Assembly: GCA_017881915.1 (NCBI GenBank)
Contig: JADGQK010000025.1
Coordinates: forward strand, 1-34,908
Direction of reading: 5' to 3'
Origin: Chloroflexota bacterium
GTDB lineage: Bacteria > Chloroflexota > Limnocylindria > Limnocylindrales > CSP1-4
Length of the DNA stretch: 34,908 nt
The notes under the pieces are model-generated. The model worked only from the letters and a program-made list of their open reading frames with translations. It did no database searches and was not told where the DNA came from. Made by a program: the position numbers and the translations under genes. Below, one piece after another: positions 26,018 through 34,596 of this stretch. Position 1 is the first letter of the stretch. Every line of letters starts with the position of its first letter.

Positions 26018-26494
26018 TCAAGGCCTCAGCCGGTGGAGCGCCTCGGGGTAGCGCCCGTGAGGGTCGATCATGGCGGTTCCGGGTCGGGCCGCGGTTTGGG
26101 CCAGGGTCTCGCTGTCGAGCAGCGACAGCATCCGGTCGCGGACCTCGATCATCGCCTCGCGCAACGAGCAGGTGGCCTCGTCCGGACAGGAGCACGGCTC
26201 GTAGAAGTGGAGGCTGACGCAGCTGAGCGGCGCCAGCGAGCCGTCGAGCAGCCGGACCACGTGGCTCAGGCTGGTCCCCGAGGCGCCCGGCGCGAGGGTG
26301 TAGCCGCCGTGCGAGCCGAGGGTCGTCCGGACCACGCCGGCGTGCTTGAGGGTGGCCATGATCTGCTCCAGGAATTTCGGCGGGAGCCGGTTGCGCTCGG
26401 CGAGGGTGGCCAGCGGCACTGGCCCGTCGGCCTCGTGCCGGACGAGGTCGATCAGGGCGCGCAGCCCGTATTCCGAGCGTCTGGAGAGGCGCAT
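26018..26494 (-). CDS. Rrf2-family transcriptional regulator with cysteine cluster
   Basis: A 158-residue winged-helix regulator. It begins MRLSRRSEYGLRALIDL, with the HTH around VPLATLAERNRLPPKFLEQI and the wing LGSHGGYTLAPG. A cysteine group C92, C101, C103, C109 sits in the loop that binds an Fe-S cluster in IscR, NsrR and RsrR, so it probably senses iron-sulphur state, oxidants or nitric oxide. No cysteine desulphurase or suf gene is near. ATG 26494 has no ribosome-binding site but lies 6 nt after TACAAT (complement of 26501-26506), suggesting a leaderless mRNA. An upstream GTG (26551) would extend into the promoter. It faces the cyclase gene across 115 bp and may regulate it. Confidence 0.92.
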   Translation of the reverse strand: MRLSRRSEYGLRALIDLVRHEADGPVPLATLAERNRLPPKFLEQIMATLKHAGVVRTTLGSHGGYTLAPGASGTSLSHVVRLLDGSLAPLSCVSLHFYEPCSCPDEATCSLREAMIEVRDRMLSLLDSETLAQTAARPGTAMIDPHGRYPEALHRLRP

Positions 26495-26609
26495 GGCTGC
26501 ATTGTACGTATTGCCCATCGGAGTGGTAGGAGTTGCGGGACCCTCGTCCACTCTTGTACTCGGCGGAAAAGGAACGTACGTCGAGCTGCAGTCCCCGCAT
26601 ACTCATGGA
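26495..26609. promoter_or_regulatory. Divergent rrf2 / cyclase promoter region
   Basis: For rrf2 (-), TACAAT on the minus strand (26501-26506) is a near-consensus -10 placed 6 nt before the ATG. For the cyclase (+), CATACT (26598-26603) stands 6 nt before ATG 26610, a similar leaderless arrangement. ATTGTACGTATT around 26501-26512 is a partly palindromic AT-rich patch overlapping the rrf2 -10 and could be an autoregulatory Rrf2 site. Only the sequence patterns are seen; binding is inference. Confidence 0.4.
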
Positions 26610-28082
26610 ATGGCGGTGGATAAGGGGAGCGGCCTGGGCGGTTCAACGGAGGGAGTGCATCTCACCCGCGGGTTCCTGTTCGCGGACCTGCGCGGCTACA
26701 CGGCGTTCGTCGAGGCGCACGGCGATGAGGCCGCGGCGACCCTCCTTGATGCCTACCGGCGCGTCGTCCGCCAGGTCGTCCAGGGCTCCGGGGGCGCCGA
26801 GATCAAGACCGAGGGGGACAGCTTCTATGTCGTCTTTCCCTCGGCATCCCAGGCGGTTCGCTGCGGGCTCGGGATCGTGGCCGCCGCAGCCTCCTGGACC
26901 GCCCAGGAGCCTGGGCGTCCGATTGCCGTCGGGGTCGGCGTCCACGCCGGCGAGACCGCGGAGACCGCCGAGGGCTACGTCGGGATGGCGGTCAATCTGG
27001 CTGCCCGAATCTGCGCGCAGGCATCAGCCGGCGAAGTGCTCGTCAGCGACACGGTCCGCGGTCTCGTCCGGTCCTCGACAGATGTCACGTTCAGCCCGCG
27101 CGGCAAGCGCCGGCTGAAGGGAATTAGCGAGCCGGTCGCCGTCTATGCCGCCTCATCGATGGCGACGCCGGCACTCGGCGGCGCAACGCTGAGCCGAAGC
27201 TCGAAGGTGAGCTGGTGGGCCGGTGCGAAAACAGCTCTTGGTCCATTCCTTGCGGGGGTTGTAGTCATCGTCGGGGCGGTCATTGTCTCGGTGGTCCTCG
27301 TCTCAGGTGCCTTCGGGGGCTCGAACAAGGCCGAGCCGAGCCCAGGCGCGAGCCATCCAACGGCTGCGGCTGCGGTCCTGGGCTCGTTGACTTCCCCGGC
27401 GGCAACCGCCTCCGTCGAGGCGTCAGTCGATAGCGCGGCTCCCTCCGCCTCGCCCCTCGGGATTCCAATTGAGGAGGTCGCAGGCAGACTCGCTCTGAAG
27501 GCTGGGACGTACACGGCCGTCATCCTGCCGGGCACCCCGTCGATGACTGTCGCCGACGGAGGCTGGTCTGTGGTCGTATCAGCCGACGGCGACATGGTCC
27601 TGGCCCGCACAACGACTCCAGACGACAGAGTGGAGATCCGATGGATCCATGCGCTCTCAAGCGACGTCTGCGGCCTCCAACCGGCCGTGTTAGTGGGCGC
27701 CGATCCGGAGCATCAGTTCGACTCGTGGGCGAGGGCGATAACCGGGCTGCTGCTGAGCCCGGGCACGATTCGCCAGTTCGGCCCCTTGACGAGCGAGGAA
27801 TACGACGTCGCGGTCGTGCCCAAGAATGCCTGTCAATACTCGACTCCGGTGGCGGTCGTCGTGACCCCCTACGACCTCGGCGTTGGGCTGTTTCAAGGTG
27901 GTGGTCAGGCGGATGGCACGACGAACCTGTCCTTCAACGCCGGCGACCGAATTCGGCTCGAGGTGACGTCGCGCAATGGGAAGCTGATCTTGATAATCAT
28001 CCAGGCGGCCTCGACCGGCGACTTCGCGACCTTCCAACCGGTCGTCGAGGACCTTCTCGGTTCTCTCGAGTTCGCGCCGTGA
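26610..28082 (+). CDS. Class III adenylate/guanylate cyclase with one membrane span and an unrecognised outer domain
   Basis: It probably makes cAMP or cGMP in the cytoplasm. The cyclase domain fills residues 20-180: metal Asp D26 in FADLRGYT and D70 in KTEGDSF, K66, and transition-state N129 and R133 in VNLAARI, so it looks active. It ends with RGKRRLKGISEPVAVYA. One membrane span follows (about 209-233), then a Ser/Ala/Pro linker, and a 230-residue C-terminal part predicted outside the cell. That part has two cysteines (in DVCGL and KNACQ) and no family I recognise. Most membrane cyclases have the sensor before the catalytic domain; here the order is reversed. ATG 26610 is chosen for the CATACT box 6 nt upstream and the cyclase border; an in-frame ATG at 26493 is possible. 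Confidence 0.85.
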   Translation: MAVDKGSGLGGSTEGVHLTRGFLFADLRGYTAFVEAHGDEAAATLLDAYRRVVRQVVQGSGGAEIKTEGDSFYVVFPSASQAVRCGLGIVAAAASWTAQEPGRPIAVGVGVHAGETAETAEGYVGMAVNLAARICAQASAGEVLVSDTVRGLVRSSTDVTFSPRGKRRLKGISEPVAVYAASSMATPALGGATLSRSSKVSWWAGAKTALGPFLAGVVVIVGAVIVSVVLVSGAFGGSNKAEPSPGASHPTAAAAVLGSLTSPAATASVEASVDSAAPSASPLGIPIEEVAGRLALKAGTYTAVILPGTPSMTVADGGWSVVVSADGDMVLARTTTPDDRVEIRWIHALSSDVCGLQPAVLVGADPEHQFDSWARAITGLLLSPGTIRQFGPLTSEEYDVAVVPKNACQYSTPVAVVVTPYDLGVGLFQGGGQADGTTNLSFNAGDRIRLEVTSRNGKLILIIIQAASTGDFATFQPVVEDLLGSLEFAP

Positions 28083-28262
28083 GCCCTCCGCGCCGCTTCC
28101 GAGCAGGGCGTTCCTCGTCGCCCGGTATCGCCGAGCGCGATCAAATCGGCCAAATCGGCGTCGCACCGACGGCTCGTTCCGTCCCGTTTCCGGGATTCCA
28201 TCGCCGCGGGCGATCGAATCGCCGGTATGGAGCAGCCGAGACTCCTCGAACGGGCTCGATAA

Positions 28263-28285
28263 CGCCCTTTTGATCTCCTAGGGCG
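28263..28285 (+). terminator. Possible terminator hairpin downstream of the cyclase
   Basis: CGCCCT (28263-28268) pairs with AGGGCG (28280-28285) around an 11-nt loop that begins TTT. It lies 180 nt after the cyclase stop. No U-tract follows the stem, so the evidence is weak. Confidence 0.3.
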
Positions 28286-28521
28286 ATAACGCTGTCGTGT
28301 TGGGCCCTCGAGTGTCGCCTGCGGCGAACAAATGGCCCTCAACAGCCTCCAGGACGAAGCCCGCGCCCGGCCACTTCCGCATTCCGGTCGTCCTGGGCGA
28401 ACGAACTCCGGCAATCGACCGCTCCGAGCCAGCTCGACCGGGAGGGTTTGGCTCGTTTGTCCGCCTGCGACGACGCCACCCAGGCGGCCACGCGACCTCG
28501 CGAGCGCGGCGGCAAGCATGT

Positions 28522-28560
28522 AGAACAAACGTACGATATGGAGGCAAACCATGGTAGACT
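28522..28560 (+). promoter_or_regulatory. ruvB promoter with a LexA-like (SOS) box
   Basis: GAACAAACGTAC (28523-28534) differs at one position from the GAACnnnnGTTC core bound by Bacillus/actinobacterial-type LexA. An extended -10, TGGTAGACT (28552-28560), follows, and the ruvB ATG is 7 nt later with no ribosome-binding site. The box covers the expected -35 region, where a repressor would block RNA polymerase. By my rough estimate, one-mismatch cores occur several times by chance in a window this size; the position is what makes this one notable. Confidence 0.45.
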
Positions 28561-28567
28561 CCCCGGA

Positions 28568-29752
28568 ATGACGGACGACGCTTCCCGGATCCTCGCGGCG
28601 GACCTCCTGGACGAGGCGGACCAGGCGGTCGAGGGCACCCTCCGGCCGCACAGCCTGGCCGAATACATCGGCCAGCGCGAGGTCAAGGCCAACCTGTCGG
28701 TGCTGCTCGCTGCGGCGCGGGGGAGGGGTGAGGCGGCCGATCACGTCCTGCTCTACGGCCCGCCTGGCCTGGGCAAGACCACCCTGGCCACGATCATCGC
28801 CCGGGAGCTCGGGGTGAACGTGCGCTACACGAGTGGACCGGCCGTCGAGCGGGCCGGCGACCTCGCGGCGATCCTGACCGCTCTGGACGACCACGATGTC
28901 CTGTTCATCGACGAGATCCATCGACTGAACCGCGCGGTCGAGGAGATCCTGTACCCGGCGATGGAGGACTACGCCCTCGACGTGATGATCGGCAAGGGAC
29001 CCTCAGCCAGGTCCCTCCGGCTGACCCTCAAGCCGTTCACCGTCGTCGGCGCCACGACCCGCGCCGGGCGGATCAGCGGGCCGCTCCGCGATCGCTTCGG
29101 GGCCACCTACCGGCTCGACTTCTACGAAGAGGACGACCTCACAGCGATCGTCCTGCGCTCAGCCGGGATCCTCGGCGTCGAGATCACCAGGGACGCCGCA
29201 ATAGCGATCGCCCGGCGCGGCCGGGGCACCCCCCGGGTCGTCAACCGGCTCCTCAAGCGGACCCGCGACCATGCCCAGGTCCATGGCAACGGGAAGGTCG
29301 ACGCGGTGGTCGCCGAGGAGGCCCTGGTTGCCCTCGAGATCGACGAGGTCGGCCTCGACACCACGGATCGCAAGCTGATGGCGGCGATCGCCCAGAAGTT
29401 CGGCAGCGGGCCGGTCGGCGTTGCCGCGGTCGCTGCCCTGCTGGCCGAGGAAATCGAGACGATCGAAGACGTCTACGAGCCGTACCTCCTGCGCCTCGGC
29501 TTCATGGACCGGACGCCCCAGGGCCGGATCCTGACCGAGGGCGGCCGGGCCCACCTCCGCCGCCACGGCTACGAGGTGCCCCCGCCCCGTCGTCCCGAGC
29601 AGGACATGCCGGCGCTGTGGGACGGTGCCGCCCTTGATGCTGGTCCGGACGATGTTCCCGGGCAGGATCCGGGCAGCGAACCTGGCGATGTTCCCGGGCA
29701 GGATCCGGGCGCAGAGGCGGTCGGGGCGTCCGACGGCGGCGAACCGGCATGA
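28568..29752 (+). CDS. ruvB: Holliday junction branch-migration ATPase RuvB
   Basis: An AAA+ motor that, with RuvA, moves Holliday junctions. It has Walker A GPPGLGKT (residues 64-71), Walker [11 protein letters not shown], sensor 1 VGATTRAG, the Arg-finger region GPLRDRFG, and the C-terminal winged-helix domain ([35 protein letters not shown]). It has 394 residues, about 45 more than usual: the tail after [13 protein letters not shown] is Asp/Gly/Pro-rich with an internal repeat. ATG 28568 follows a TAGACT box by 7 nt and gives the usual N-terminus; an in-frame ATG at 28538 lies upstream of that box. Its stop overlaps the tgt start by 4 nt. Confidence 0.97.
   Translation: MTDDASRILAADLLDEADQAVEGTLRPHSLAEYIGQREVKANLSVLLAAARGRGEAADHVLLYGPPGLGKTTLATIIARELGVNVRYTSGPAVERAGDLAAILTALDDHDVLFIDEIHRLNRAVEEILYPAMEDYALDVMIGKGPSARSLRLTLKPFTVVGATTRAGRISGPLRDRFGATYRLDFYEEDDLTAIVLRSAGILGVEITRDAAIAIARRGRGTPRVVNRLLKRTRDHAQVHGNGKVDAVVAEEALVALEIDEVGLDTTDRKLMAAIAQKFGSGPVGVAAVAALLAEEIETIEDVYEPYLLRLGFMDRTPQGRILTEGGRAHLRRHGYEVPPPRRPEQDMPALWDGAALDAGPDDVPGQDPGSEPGDVPGQDPGAEAVGASDGGEPA
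29650..29710 (+). repeat. 36-bp-period direct repeat in the ruvB tail
   Basis: A 25-bp sequence at 29650-29674 recurs exactly at 29686-29710. The 36-bp period is 12 codons, so the repeat keeps the frame and encodes DVPGQDPG twice. It is found only in the C-terminal extension. Confidence 0.85.
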
Positions 29753-30921
29753 GCGGCGCAAGCTCGCCGGCCGTCTTCAGGAGCCTCGTTCCGCCACCAG
29801 CGGACGGTTCTACCCGCGGCCGTCTCGGCCGGCTGACCCTGACCCACGGCGTCGTCGAGACGCCCCAGTTCATGCCGGTCGGCACGAACGCCACAGTCAA
29901 GGCCCTCCATCCCGACGACATCGCCGAAGTCGGCGCCACGATCATCCTGGCCAACACGTACCACCTCTACCTGCGGCCCGGCCACGAGCGGATCGAGCGC
30001 CTGGGTGGGTTGCACCAGTTCATGGCCTGGGACCGGCCGATCCTGACCGACAGCGGCGGCTTCCAGGTCGTCTCGCTGAGCCACCTGCGGGCGGTCGACG
30101 ACGATGGCGTGACCTTCCGCAGCCATCTCGACGGCTCCGTCCACCGGTTCACGCCGGAGCACTCGATCGCGGTCCAGGAGGCGCTCGGATCGGACGTGGC
30201 TGTTGCGTTCGACCAGCCCGTCCCGCCGGGGGCCTCGTCGCGCGAGATCGTGGCCGACGCAACGGCGCGGACCCACCGCTGGGCCGAACGCTCGCTCAAC
30301 GCCCATCGACGTCACGACCAGGCGCTCTTCGGAATCGTCCAGGGCGGCCTCGAGCCGGACCTGCGGGCCGCCTCGACGGAGTTCATCGCCGGCCTGCCGT
30401 TTGACGGCATCTGCTTCGGTGGCCTGGCCGGCGACGAGACAGCCGAACAGCGTGACGCAATCCTCGACCTGGCGGTGCCCGTCCTCGAGGGCGACCCACG
30501 GGTGCGCTACCTGATGGGCCTCGGCTCTCCGGCGGACCTGCTCGAAGCGGTCCATCGCGGGATCGACCTGTTCGACTCGGTCCTGCCGGCACGGGTCGCC
30601 CGGACCGGCCAGGTGTGGCTGCCGGGTGGCCGGCTGAACCTCCGCAACCAGCGCTTCCTGGACGATCCGGCACCAATCCAGGAGGGCTGCCCGTGCCTCG
30701 CCTGCCGGAGCTTTTCGCGGGCCTACATCGCCCACCTCTTCCGGGCCCGTGAGCTGCTCGCCTACCGGCTGGCGACTTGTCACAACCTGACCTTCACCCT
30801 AGACTTCATGGGCAGGATCCGGGCCGAACTGGCCGCCGGTACCTTCCCGTCGAGTCTTCCCGGTCTTCGCGCGCACGCCGGCCGGATGAGCGTCGATGAA
30901 GTGGAGGTGCAGTCGGCGTGA
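29749..30921 (+). CDS. tgt: tRNA-guanine transglycosylase (queuine tRNA-ribosyltransferase)
   Basis: It exchanges the wobble guanine of GUN-anticodon tRNAs for preQ1 on the way to queuosine. A TIM barrel of 390 residues has the general acid/base D101 in DSGGFQV, the nucleophile D276 in [15 protein letters not shown], and the zinc site CPCLAC with a distant H in LATCHNL. The usual sequence at the nucleophile end is TRNAR; here it is ARVAR, a small change. ATG 29749 overlaps the ruvB stop by 4 nt. In many genomes ruvB is next to queA and tgt; queA is not in this window. Confidence 0.96.
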   Translation: MSGASSPAVFRSLVPPPADGSTRGRLGRLTLTHGVVETPQFMPVGTNATVKALHPDDIAEVGATIILANTYHLYLRPGHERIERLGGLHQFMAWDRPILTDSGGFQVVSLSHLRAVDDDGVTFRSHLDGSVHRFTPEHSIAVQEALGSDVAVAFDQPVPPGASSREIVADATARTHRWAERSLNAHRRHDQALFGIVQGGLEPDLRAASTEFIAGLPFDGICFGGLAGDETAEQRDAILDLAVPVLEGDPRVRYLMGLGSPADLLEAVHRGIDLFDSVLPARVARTGQVWLPGGRLNLRNQRFLDDPAPIQEGCPCLACRSFSRAYIAHLFRARELLAYRLATCHNLTFTLDFMGRIRAELAAGTFPSSLPGLRAHAGRMSVDEVEVQSA

Positions 30922-30964
30922 AGCCTCGCTGCGTAGCCTTTCATCTTGTCGCGGAGGAACCTCA

Positions 30965-31123
30965 ATGGGCTCTCACGACCGACCCGGCCGCGAGGCCAAG
31001 AAGAAGCCGAAGGACAAGGGTGCCCCGAAGCTGCAGCCCCTCATGGATCCGCCTCAGCAGGCGGAGCTCATCCGGAAGGACCGCAAGCCCCGGCACTCGT
31101 CAAGCGAGTCCGAGGACAACTGA
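30965..31123 (+). CDS. Unrecognised 52-residue basic protein before recA
   Basis: I do not recognise it. It starts MGSHDRPGREAKKKPKDKG, has a Pro-rich middle (PKLQPLMDPPQQ), a basic AELIRKDRKPR segment and an acidic/serine end (SSSESEDN). No membrane or signal segment is visible and it is probably disordered, so nucleic-acid or ribosome contact is possible but unproven. The strongest support that it is real is GGAGGA (30953-30958), 6 nt before the ATG. TAGCCT (30934-30939) may be a -10 box. It sits 43 nt after tgt and 63 nt before recA in the same direction. Confidence 0.7.
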   Translation: MGSHDRPGREAKKKPKDKGAPKLQPLMDPPQQAELIRKDRKPRHSSSESEDN

Positions 31124-31186
31124 TCGAACGGACGGCCGCCGCCGGAAGCCGCTCCGTCGACCGATGACGACAGGAGCGTGACGGGA

Positions 31187-32278
31187 ATGGCGACCATCAG
31201 CGAGCGAAGCCTGGACGAGCGTAACGGGACGGAACGGCCCGGGAGCTCGGACCGCGCGATGGCCGAGCGGACCAAGGCGGTCGACGCGGCGATCCTGGCG
31301 ATCGAGAAGCAGTTCGGCCGCGGGTCGATCATGAAGCTTGGTTCGACCGACCGGCAGCAGGTCGACTTCATCCCGACCGGTTCGATTGCCCTCGACCTGG
31401 CCCTCGGCGTCGGTGGGATCCCGCGCGGCCGGATCTCCGAGATCTTCGGCCCGGAGTCGTCGGGCAAGACCACCGTCTGCCAGCACATCATCGCCGAGGC
31501 CCAGCGACGCGGCGGGGTGGCCGCCTTCATCGACGTCGAGCATGCCCTCGACCCGGGTTACGCCCAGGCCTGTGGCGTCAACGTGGACGAGCTCCTCGTC
31601 AGCCAGCCCGATACCGGTGAGCAGGCCCTCGAGATCACCGAGACGCTGATCCGCTCGGGCGGGATCGATGTCGTCGTCCTCGACTCGGTGGCGGCCCTCG
31701 TGCCGCGGGCCGAGATCGAAGGCGAGATGGGCGACTCGTTCGTCGGGATCCAGGCCCGGCTGATGAGCCAGGCCCTGCGCAAGCTGACCGGCGCGGTCAG
31801 CCGCTCGAATACCGCGCTGGTCTTCACCAACCAGCTGCGCGAGAAGATCGGCGTGATGTTCGGCAACCCCGAAACCACGCCGGGCGGTCGTGCCCTCAAG
31901 TTCTACGCCAGCGTCCGTCTCGACATCCGCCGGATCGAGACGATCAAGACCGGCACCGAGGCTGTCGGCAACCGGGTCCGGGTGAAGGTCGTCAAGAACA
32001 AGGTTGCGGCACCGTTCCGGGTCGCCGAGTTCGACGTGATGTACGGCGAAGGGATCAGCAAGGAAGGCGGCCTGCTCGATGTCGGCGTGGCGATGGACGT
32101 CGTCGCCAAGACCGGCGCCTGGTTCACCTTCGGCGAGACCCGGCTGGGCCAGGGCCGCGAGGCATCGAAGGACTTCCTGCGCACGAACCGCCCGATCGGC
32201 GAGGAGATCGAGCGCCAGATCCGGACCAAGATCAACGAGGTGCCGGTGCCCGTGGCCGGGATCGTCGAGGCCGAGTAA
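31187..32278 (+). CDS. recA: Recombinase RecA
   Basis: An ATP-dependent strand-exchange protein and SOS co-protease. It has Walker A GPESSGKT (88-95), the catalytic Glu region [11 protein letters not shown], Walker [18 protein letters not shown]-binding loop 1 [10 protein letters not shown], and loop 2 around [22 protein letters not shown]. From ATG 31187 it has 363 residues. This start lies 10 nt after AGGAG (31172-31176); GTG 31178 in the same frame would leave only 1 nt spacing. About 25 extra residues precede the usual N-terminus ([22 protein letters not shown]). No clear LexA box is seen directly upstream. recX follows 12 nt later. Confidence 0.98.
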   Translation: MATISERSLDERNGTERPGSSDRAMAERTKAVDAAILAIEKQFGRGSIMKLGSTDRQQVDFIPTGSIALDLALGVGGIPRGRISEIFGPESSGKTTVCQHIIAEAQRRGGVAAFIDVEHALDPGYAQACGVNVDELLVSQPDTGEQALEITETLIRSGGIDVVVLDSVAALVPRAEIEGEMGDSFVGIQARLMSQALRKLTGAVSRSNTALVFTNQLREKIGVMFGNPETTPGGRALKFYASVRLDIRRIETIKTGTEAVGNRVRVKVVKNKVAAPFRVAEFDVMYGEGISKEGGLLDVGVAMDVVAKTGAWFTFGETRLGQGREASKDFLRTNRPIGEEIERQIRTKINEVPVPVAGIVEAE

Positions 32279-32290
32279 GCCGGGCATCCG

Positions 32291-32911
32291 ATGGCCACGA
32301 CCGGCACGCGTTCATCGCCGCCCGGCCGGCCGCGGCGCGAATCGGTCGCCGATGGCCGGGCTCGGCGGGCGGCAATCGACGATCCCGAGGTTGTCCTGGC
32401 GGCCGGCCTGCGATTCCTCGAGGCGCGCTCCCGCTCGGTCGAGGAAGTCCGACGACGCCTGGCCGATGCGGGCTACCGCCCTGAGCTGATCGCCGTCACG
32501 CTCGAGCGGCTGGTGGCGATGGGGTTGCTCGACGATGAGCTGTTCGCCCGGGGCTGGATCGAATCCCGCGACCGGGCGCGGCCCCGAGGCGAGATGGCGC
32601 TCCGTCGCGAGCTCAGCCAGCGCGGCGTCGGGCGCACCGAGATCACCGACGCCCTGACCGAGCGTCGGGAGCAGGCACAAGCGAATGCCCAGGTCGGGCT
32701 CGACTCGGACGATGACAGTGGAGCCAGCGGATCGCCCGACGAGGCAGCCGCTCGTCGCTTGATCGAGCGGCGGCGGCGCGACCTGGACCGGATCGAGGAT
32801 CCCCGCAAGCGTCGCGAACGGGCCTACGCGTTGCTTGCCCGAAACGGCTTTGACCCGGACGTCTGCAGCACGGTGGCCGCCTCGGTTGCGCCGCCCGCGG
32901 CTCGGCCGTAG
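32291..32911 (+). CDS. recX: RecA regulator RecX
   Basis: A helical-repeat protein that binds RecA filaments and modulates them, 206 residues. Repeats typical of RecX are visible: AAGLRFLEARSRSVEEVRRRL, then LERLVAMGLLDDELFARGWIESR and ALRRELSQRGVGRTEITDAL. The last repeat (RKRRERAYALLARNGFD) is separated by an acidic/Ser insert. Location right after recA, 12 nt away, agrees. The first about 30 residues are poorly conserved, so the start at ATG 32291 is likely but not certain. Confidence 0.93.
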   Translation: MATTGTRSSPPGRPRRESVADGRARRAAIDDPEVVLAAGLRFLEARSRSVEEVRRRLADAGYRPELIAVTLERLVAMGLLDDELFARGWIESRDRARPRGEMALRRELSQRGVGRTEITDALTERREQAQANAQVGLDSDDDSGASGSPDEAAARRLIERRRRDLDRIEDPRKRRERAYALLARNGFDPDVCSTVAASVAPPAARP

Positions 32912-33066
32912 GCTAGCGCCAGACACCGAACGCGTCGCGATCCGGGGAGGAGCGCGGCGTTGGCCCACCGCCCCGACGCGGGCCCGAGCGCGCGATTCGC
33001 CTCCCGCGTCGTCAAGTCGACTACAGACCTCCGGCCGGTCCTCCGGTCGGGCGGGAGGAAAAGCAG

Positions 33067-34596
33067 ATGGATCCCGTCCTCGTGGCGGTGGTCGCGATCG
33101 CGGCCACTGTTGCTGGCGTCGTTGTCGGATTCGTGGTGCGCAGCACCTTTGCCAGCCGAGCGATGAAGGAGGCGGACGAGAAGGCCGCCCTGATCATCGA
33201 GAAGGCCCGCGGCCAGCAGAAGGACCTGATCCTCGAGGCGAAAGAGGAGAAGATCCGGCTCCAGCGGGAAGCCGAGGACGAGGCCCGCGCCAAGCGCGGC
33301 GAGCTCTCCAATCTCGAGCGGCGGGTCCTCCAGCGCGACGAGCAGCTCGACCAGCGGGCGGACATGCTCGAGGGCCGCGATCGCAAGCTGATCGACCGCG
33401 AGCGCGAGCTTGATCGGGCCCGCGAGGAGGTCGCCCGGGCCCACCAGGACCAGGTCGTCGCCCTTGAGGGGGTGAGTGGCCTGTCGGCCGAGGAGGCCAA
33501 GGCGATCCTGCTCGAGGCCGTTCGCGAGGAGGCTGAGCACGATGCGGTGAAGCTGGCCAAGTCGATCGAGCGACGGGCCCGTGAGGAGGCCCAGGAACGC
33601 GCCCGCGAGGTCGTCGTCACGGCGATCCAGCGGGTCGCTGCAGACCACACCGCCGAGCACACGGTGACCGTGCTGCACCTGCCCAGCGACGAGATGAAGG
33701 GCCGGATCATCGGCCGCGAGGGACGCAACATCCGGGCCCTTGAGCAGGCGACCGGGGTGGACCTGATCATCGACGACACGCCCGAGACGGTCGTCGTCTC
33801 GGGCTTCGACCCGGTCCGCCGCGAAGTTGCCCGGCTGGCGATCACGAAGCTGATCGCGGACGGCCGGATCCATCCTGGCCGGATCGAGGAAGTAGTGGCC
33901 AAGGCCCGGGCCGAGGTCGACCTGGTCATGCGCCAGGCCGGTGAGCAGGCAGCCTACGACGCCGGGGTCCCCGGCCTGCCGCCCGAGATCATCAAGTTGC
34001 TCGGCCGGCTGAAGTACCGCACGAGCTACGGCCAGAACGTCCTCAACCACGTGGTCGAGACGAGCCGTCTCGCTGCGGTGATCGCGGCCGAGGTCGGTGC
34101 CGACATCCAGGTCGCCAAGATGGGTGGCCTGCTCCACGACATGGGCAAGGCCGTCGACCACGAGGTCGAGGGTCCGCATGCGGCGATCGGAGCGGCCGTC
34201 GCCCAGCGACACAACCTGCCGATGAAGGTCGTGAACGCGATCGCGGCCCACCACCAGGAAGTCGAGTACGCCTGCGTCGAGGCGCCGATCGTCCAGATCG
34301 CCGATGCGATCAGCGCCTCGCGGCCGGGCGCGCGCGGCGAGTCGATGGACACCTACGTCAAGCGGCTGGAGGACCTCCAGGCAATCGCCGAGAGCTTCGC
34401 CGGCGTGGAACGCTCGTTCGCGGTGCAGGCCGGCCGCGAGGTCCGCATCCTCGTCCGTCCCGAAGAGATCGACGACCTGACAGCGAGCCGGCTCGCCCGG
34501 GACATCGTCAAGAAGATCGAGGACCAGCTGACTTACCCCGGCCAGATCAAGGTGACGGTGATCCGCGAGACCCGCGCCGTGGAGTACGCGAAGTGA
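33067..34596 (+). CDS. rny: Ribonuclease Y
   Basis: A membrane-bound endoribonuclease that starts mRNA decay. The N-terminal membrane helix (about residues 3-25) is followed by a long charged coiled coil (about 30-190), a KH RNA-binding domain with [15 protein letters not shown], and an HD phosphohydrolase domain whose metal motif is LLHDMGKA, then a conserved C-terminal domain. At 509 residues it has normal length. ATG 33067 is preceded by GGGAGG (33053-33058), 8 nt away. It lies 155 bp after recX; that gap holds GC-rich inverted segments but no clear promoter. The recA-recX-rny neighbourhood is common in monoderm-like bacteria. Confidence 0.98.
   Translation: MDPVLVAVVAIAATVAGVVVGFVVRSTFASRAMKEADEKAALIIEKARGQQKDLILEAKEEKIRLQREAEDEARAKRGELSNLERRVLQRDEQLDQRADMLEGRDRKLIDRERELDRAREEVARAHQDQVVALEGVSGLSAEEAKAILLEAVREEAEHDAVKLAKSIERRAREEAQERAREVVVTAIQRVAADHTAEHTVTVLHLPSDEMKGRIIGREGRNIRALEQATGVDLIIDDTPETVVVSGFDPVRREVARLAITKLIADGRIHPGRIEEVVAKARAEVDLVMRQAGEQAAYDAGVPGLPPEIIKLLGRLKYRTSYGQNVLNHVVETSRLAAVIAAEVGADIQVAKMGGLLHDMGKAVDHEVEGPHAAIGAAVAQRHNLPMKVVNAIAAHHQEVEYACVEAPIVQIADAISASRPGARGESMDTYVKRLEDLQAIAESFAGVERSFAVQAGREVRILVRPEEIDDLTASRLARDIVKKIEDQLTYPGQIKVTVIRETRAVEYAK

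Larger units (their letters stand above)
28083..28567. other. 485-bp gap before ruvB with short repeats and hairpins
   Basis: No convincing gene. It holds a tandem 9-bp repeat CAAATCGGC (28142-28150, 28151-28159), a stem ATCGCC-gcg-GGCGAT (28200-28214), a direct repeat CGATAACGC (28257-28265 and 28284-28292) that flanks a stem CGCCCT/AGGGCG (28263-28268, 28280-28285), and the ruvB promoter at its end. Reading frames of 60-90 codons exist on both strands but are Arg-rich and mutually overlapping, as expected by chance at this GC content. It may contain remains of a lost gene. Confidence 0.5.

Noticed and set aside
26572-26583. LexA-like core GAACGTACGTCG before the cyclase
   Set aside because: Two mismatches in the eight fixed bases; too weak to call.
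28278-28557. Overlapping 86-89-codon frames on both strands before ruvB
   Set aside because: They are Arg/Pro-rich, overlap each other and the ruvB promoter, lack ribosome-binding sites, and match no family I know. A decayed gene remains possible but cannot be shown.
30810-30824. A third copy of a 15-nt piece of the ruvB tail repeat inside tgt
   Set aside because: It encodes conserved-looking tgt sequence (GRIRA) and centres on the palindrome GGATCC in a GC-rich context, so chance or codon constraint explains it.
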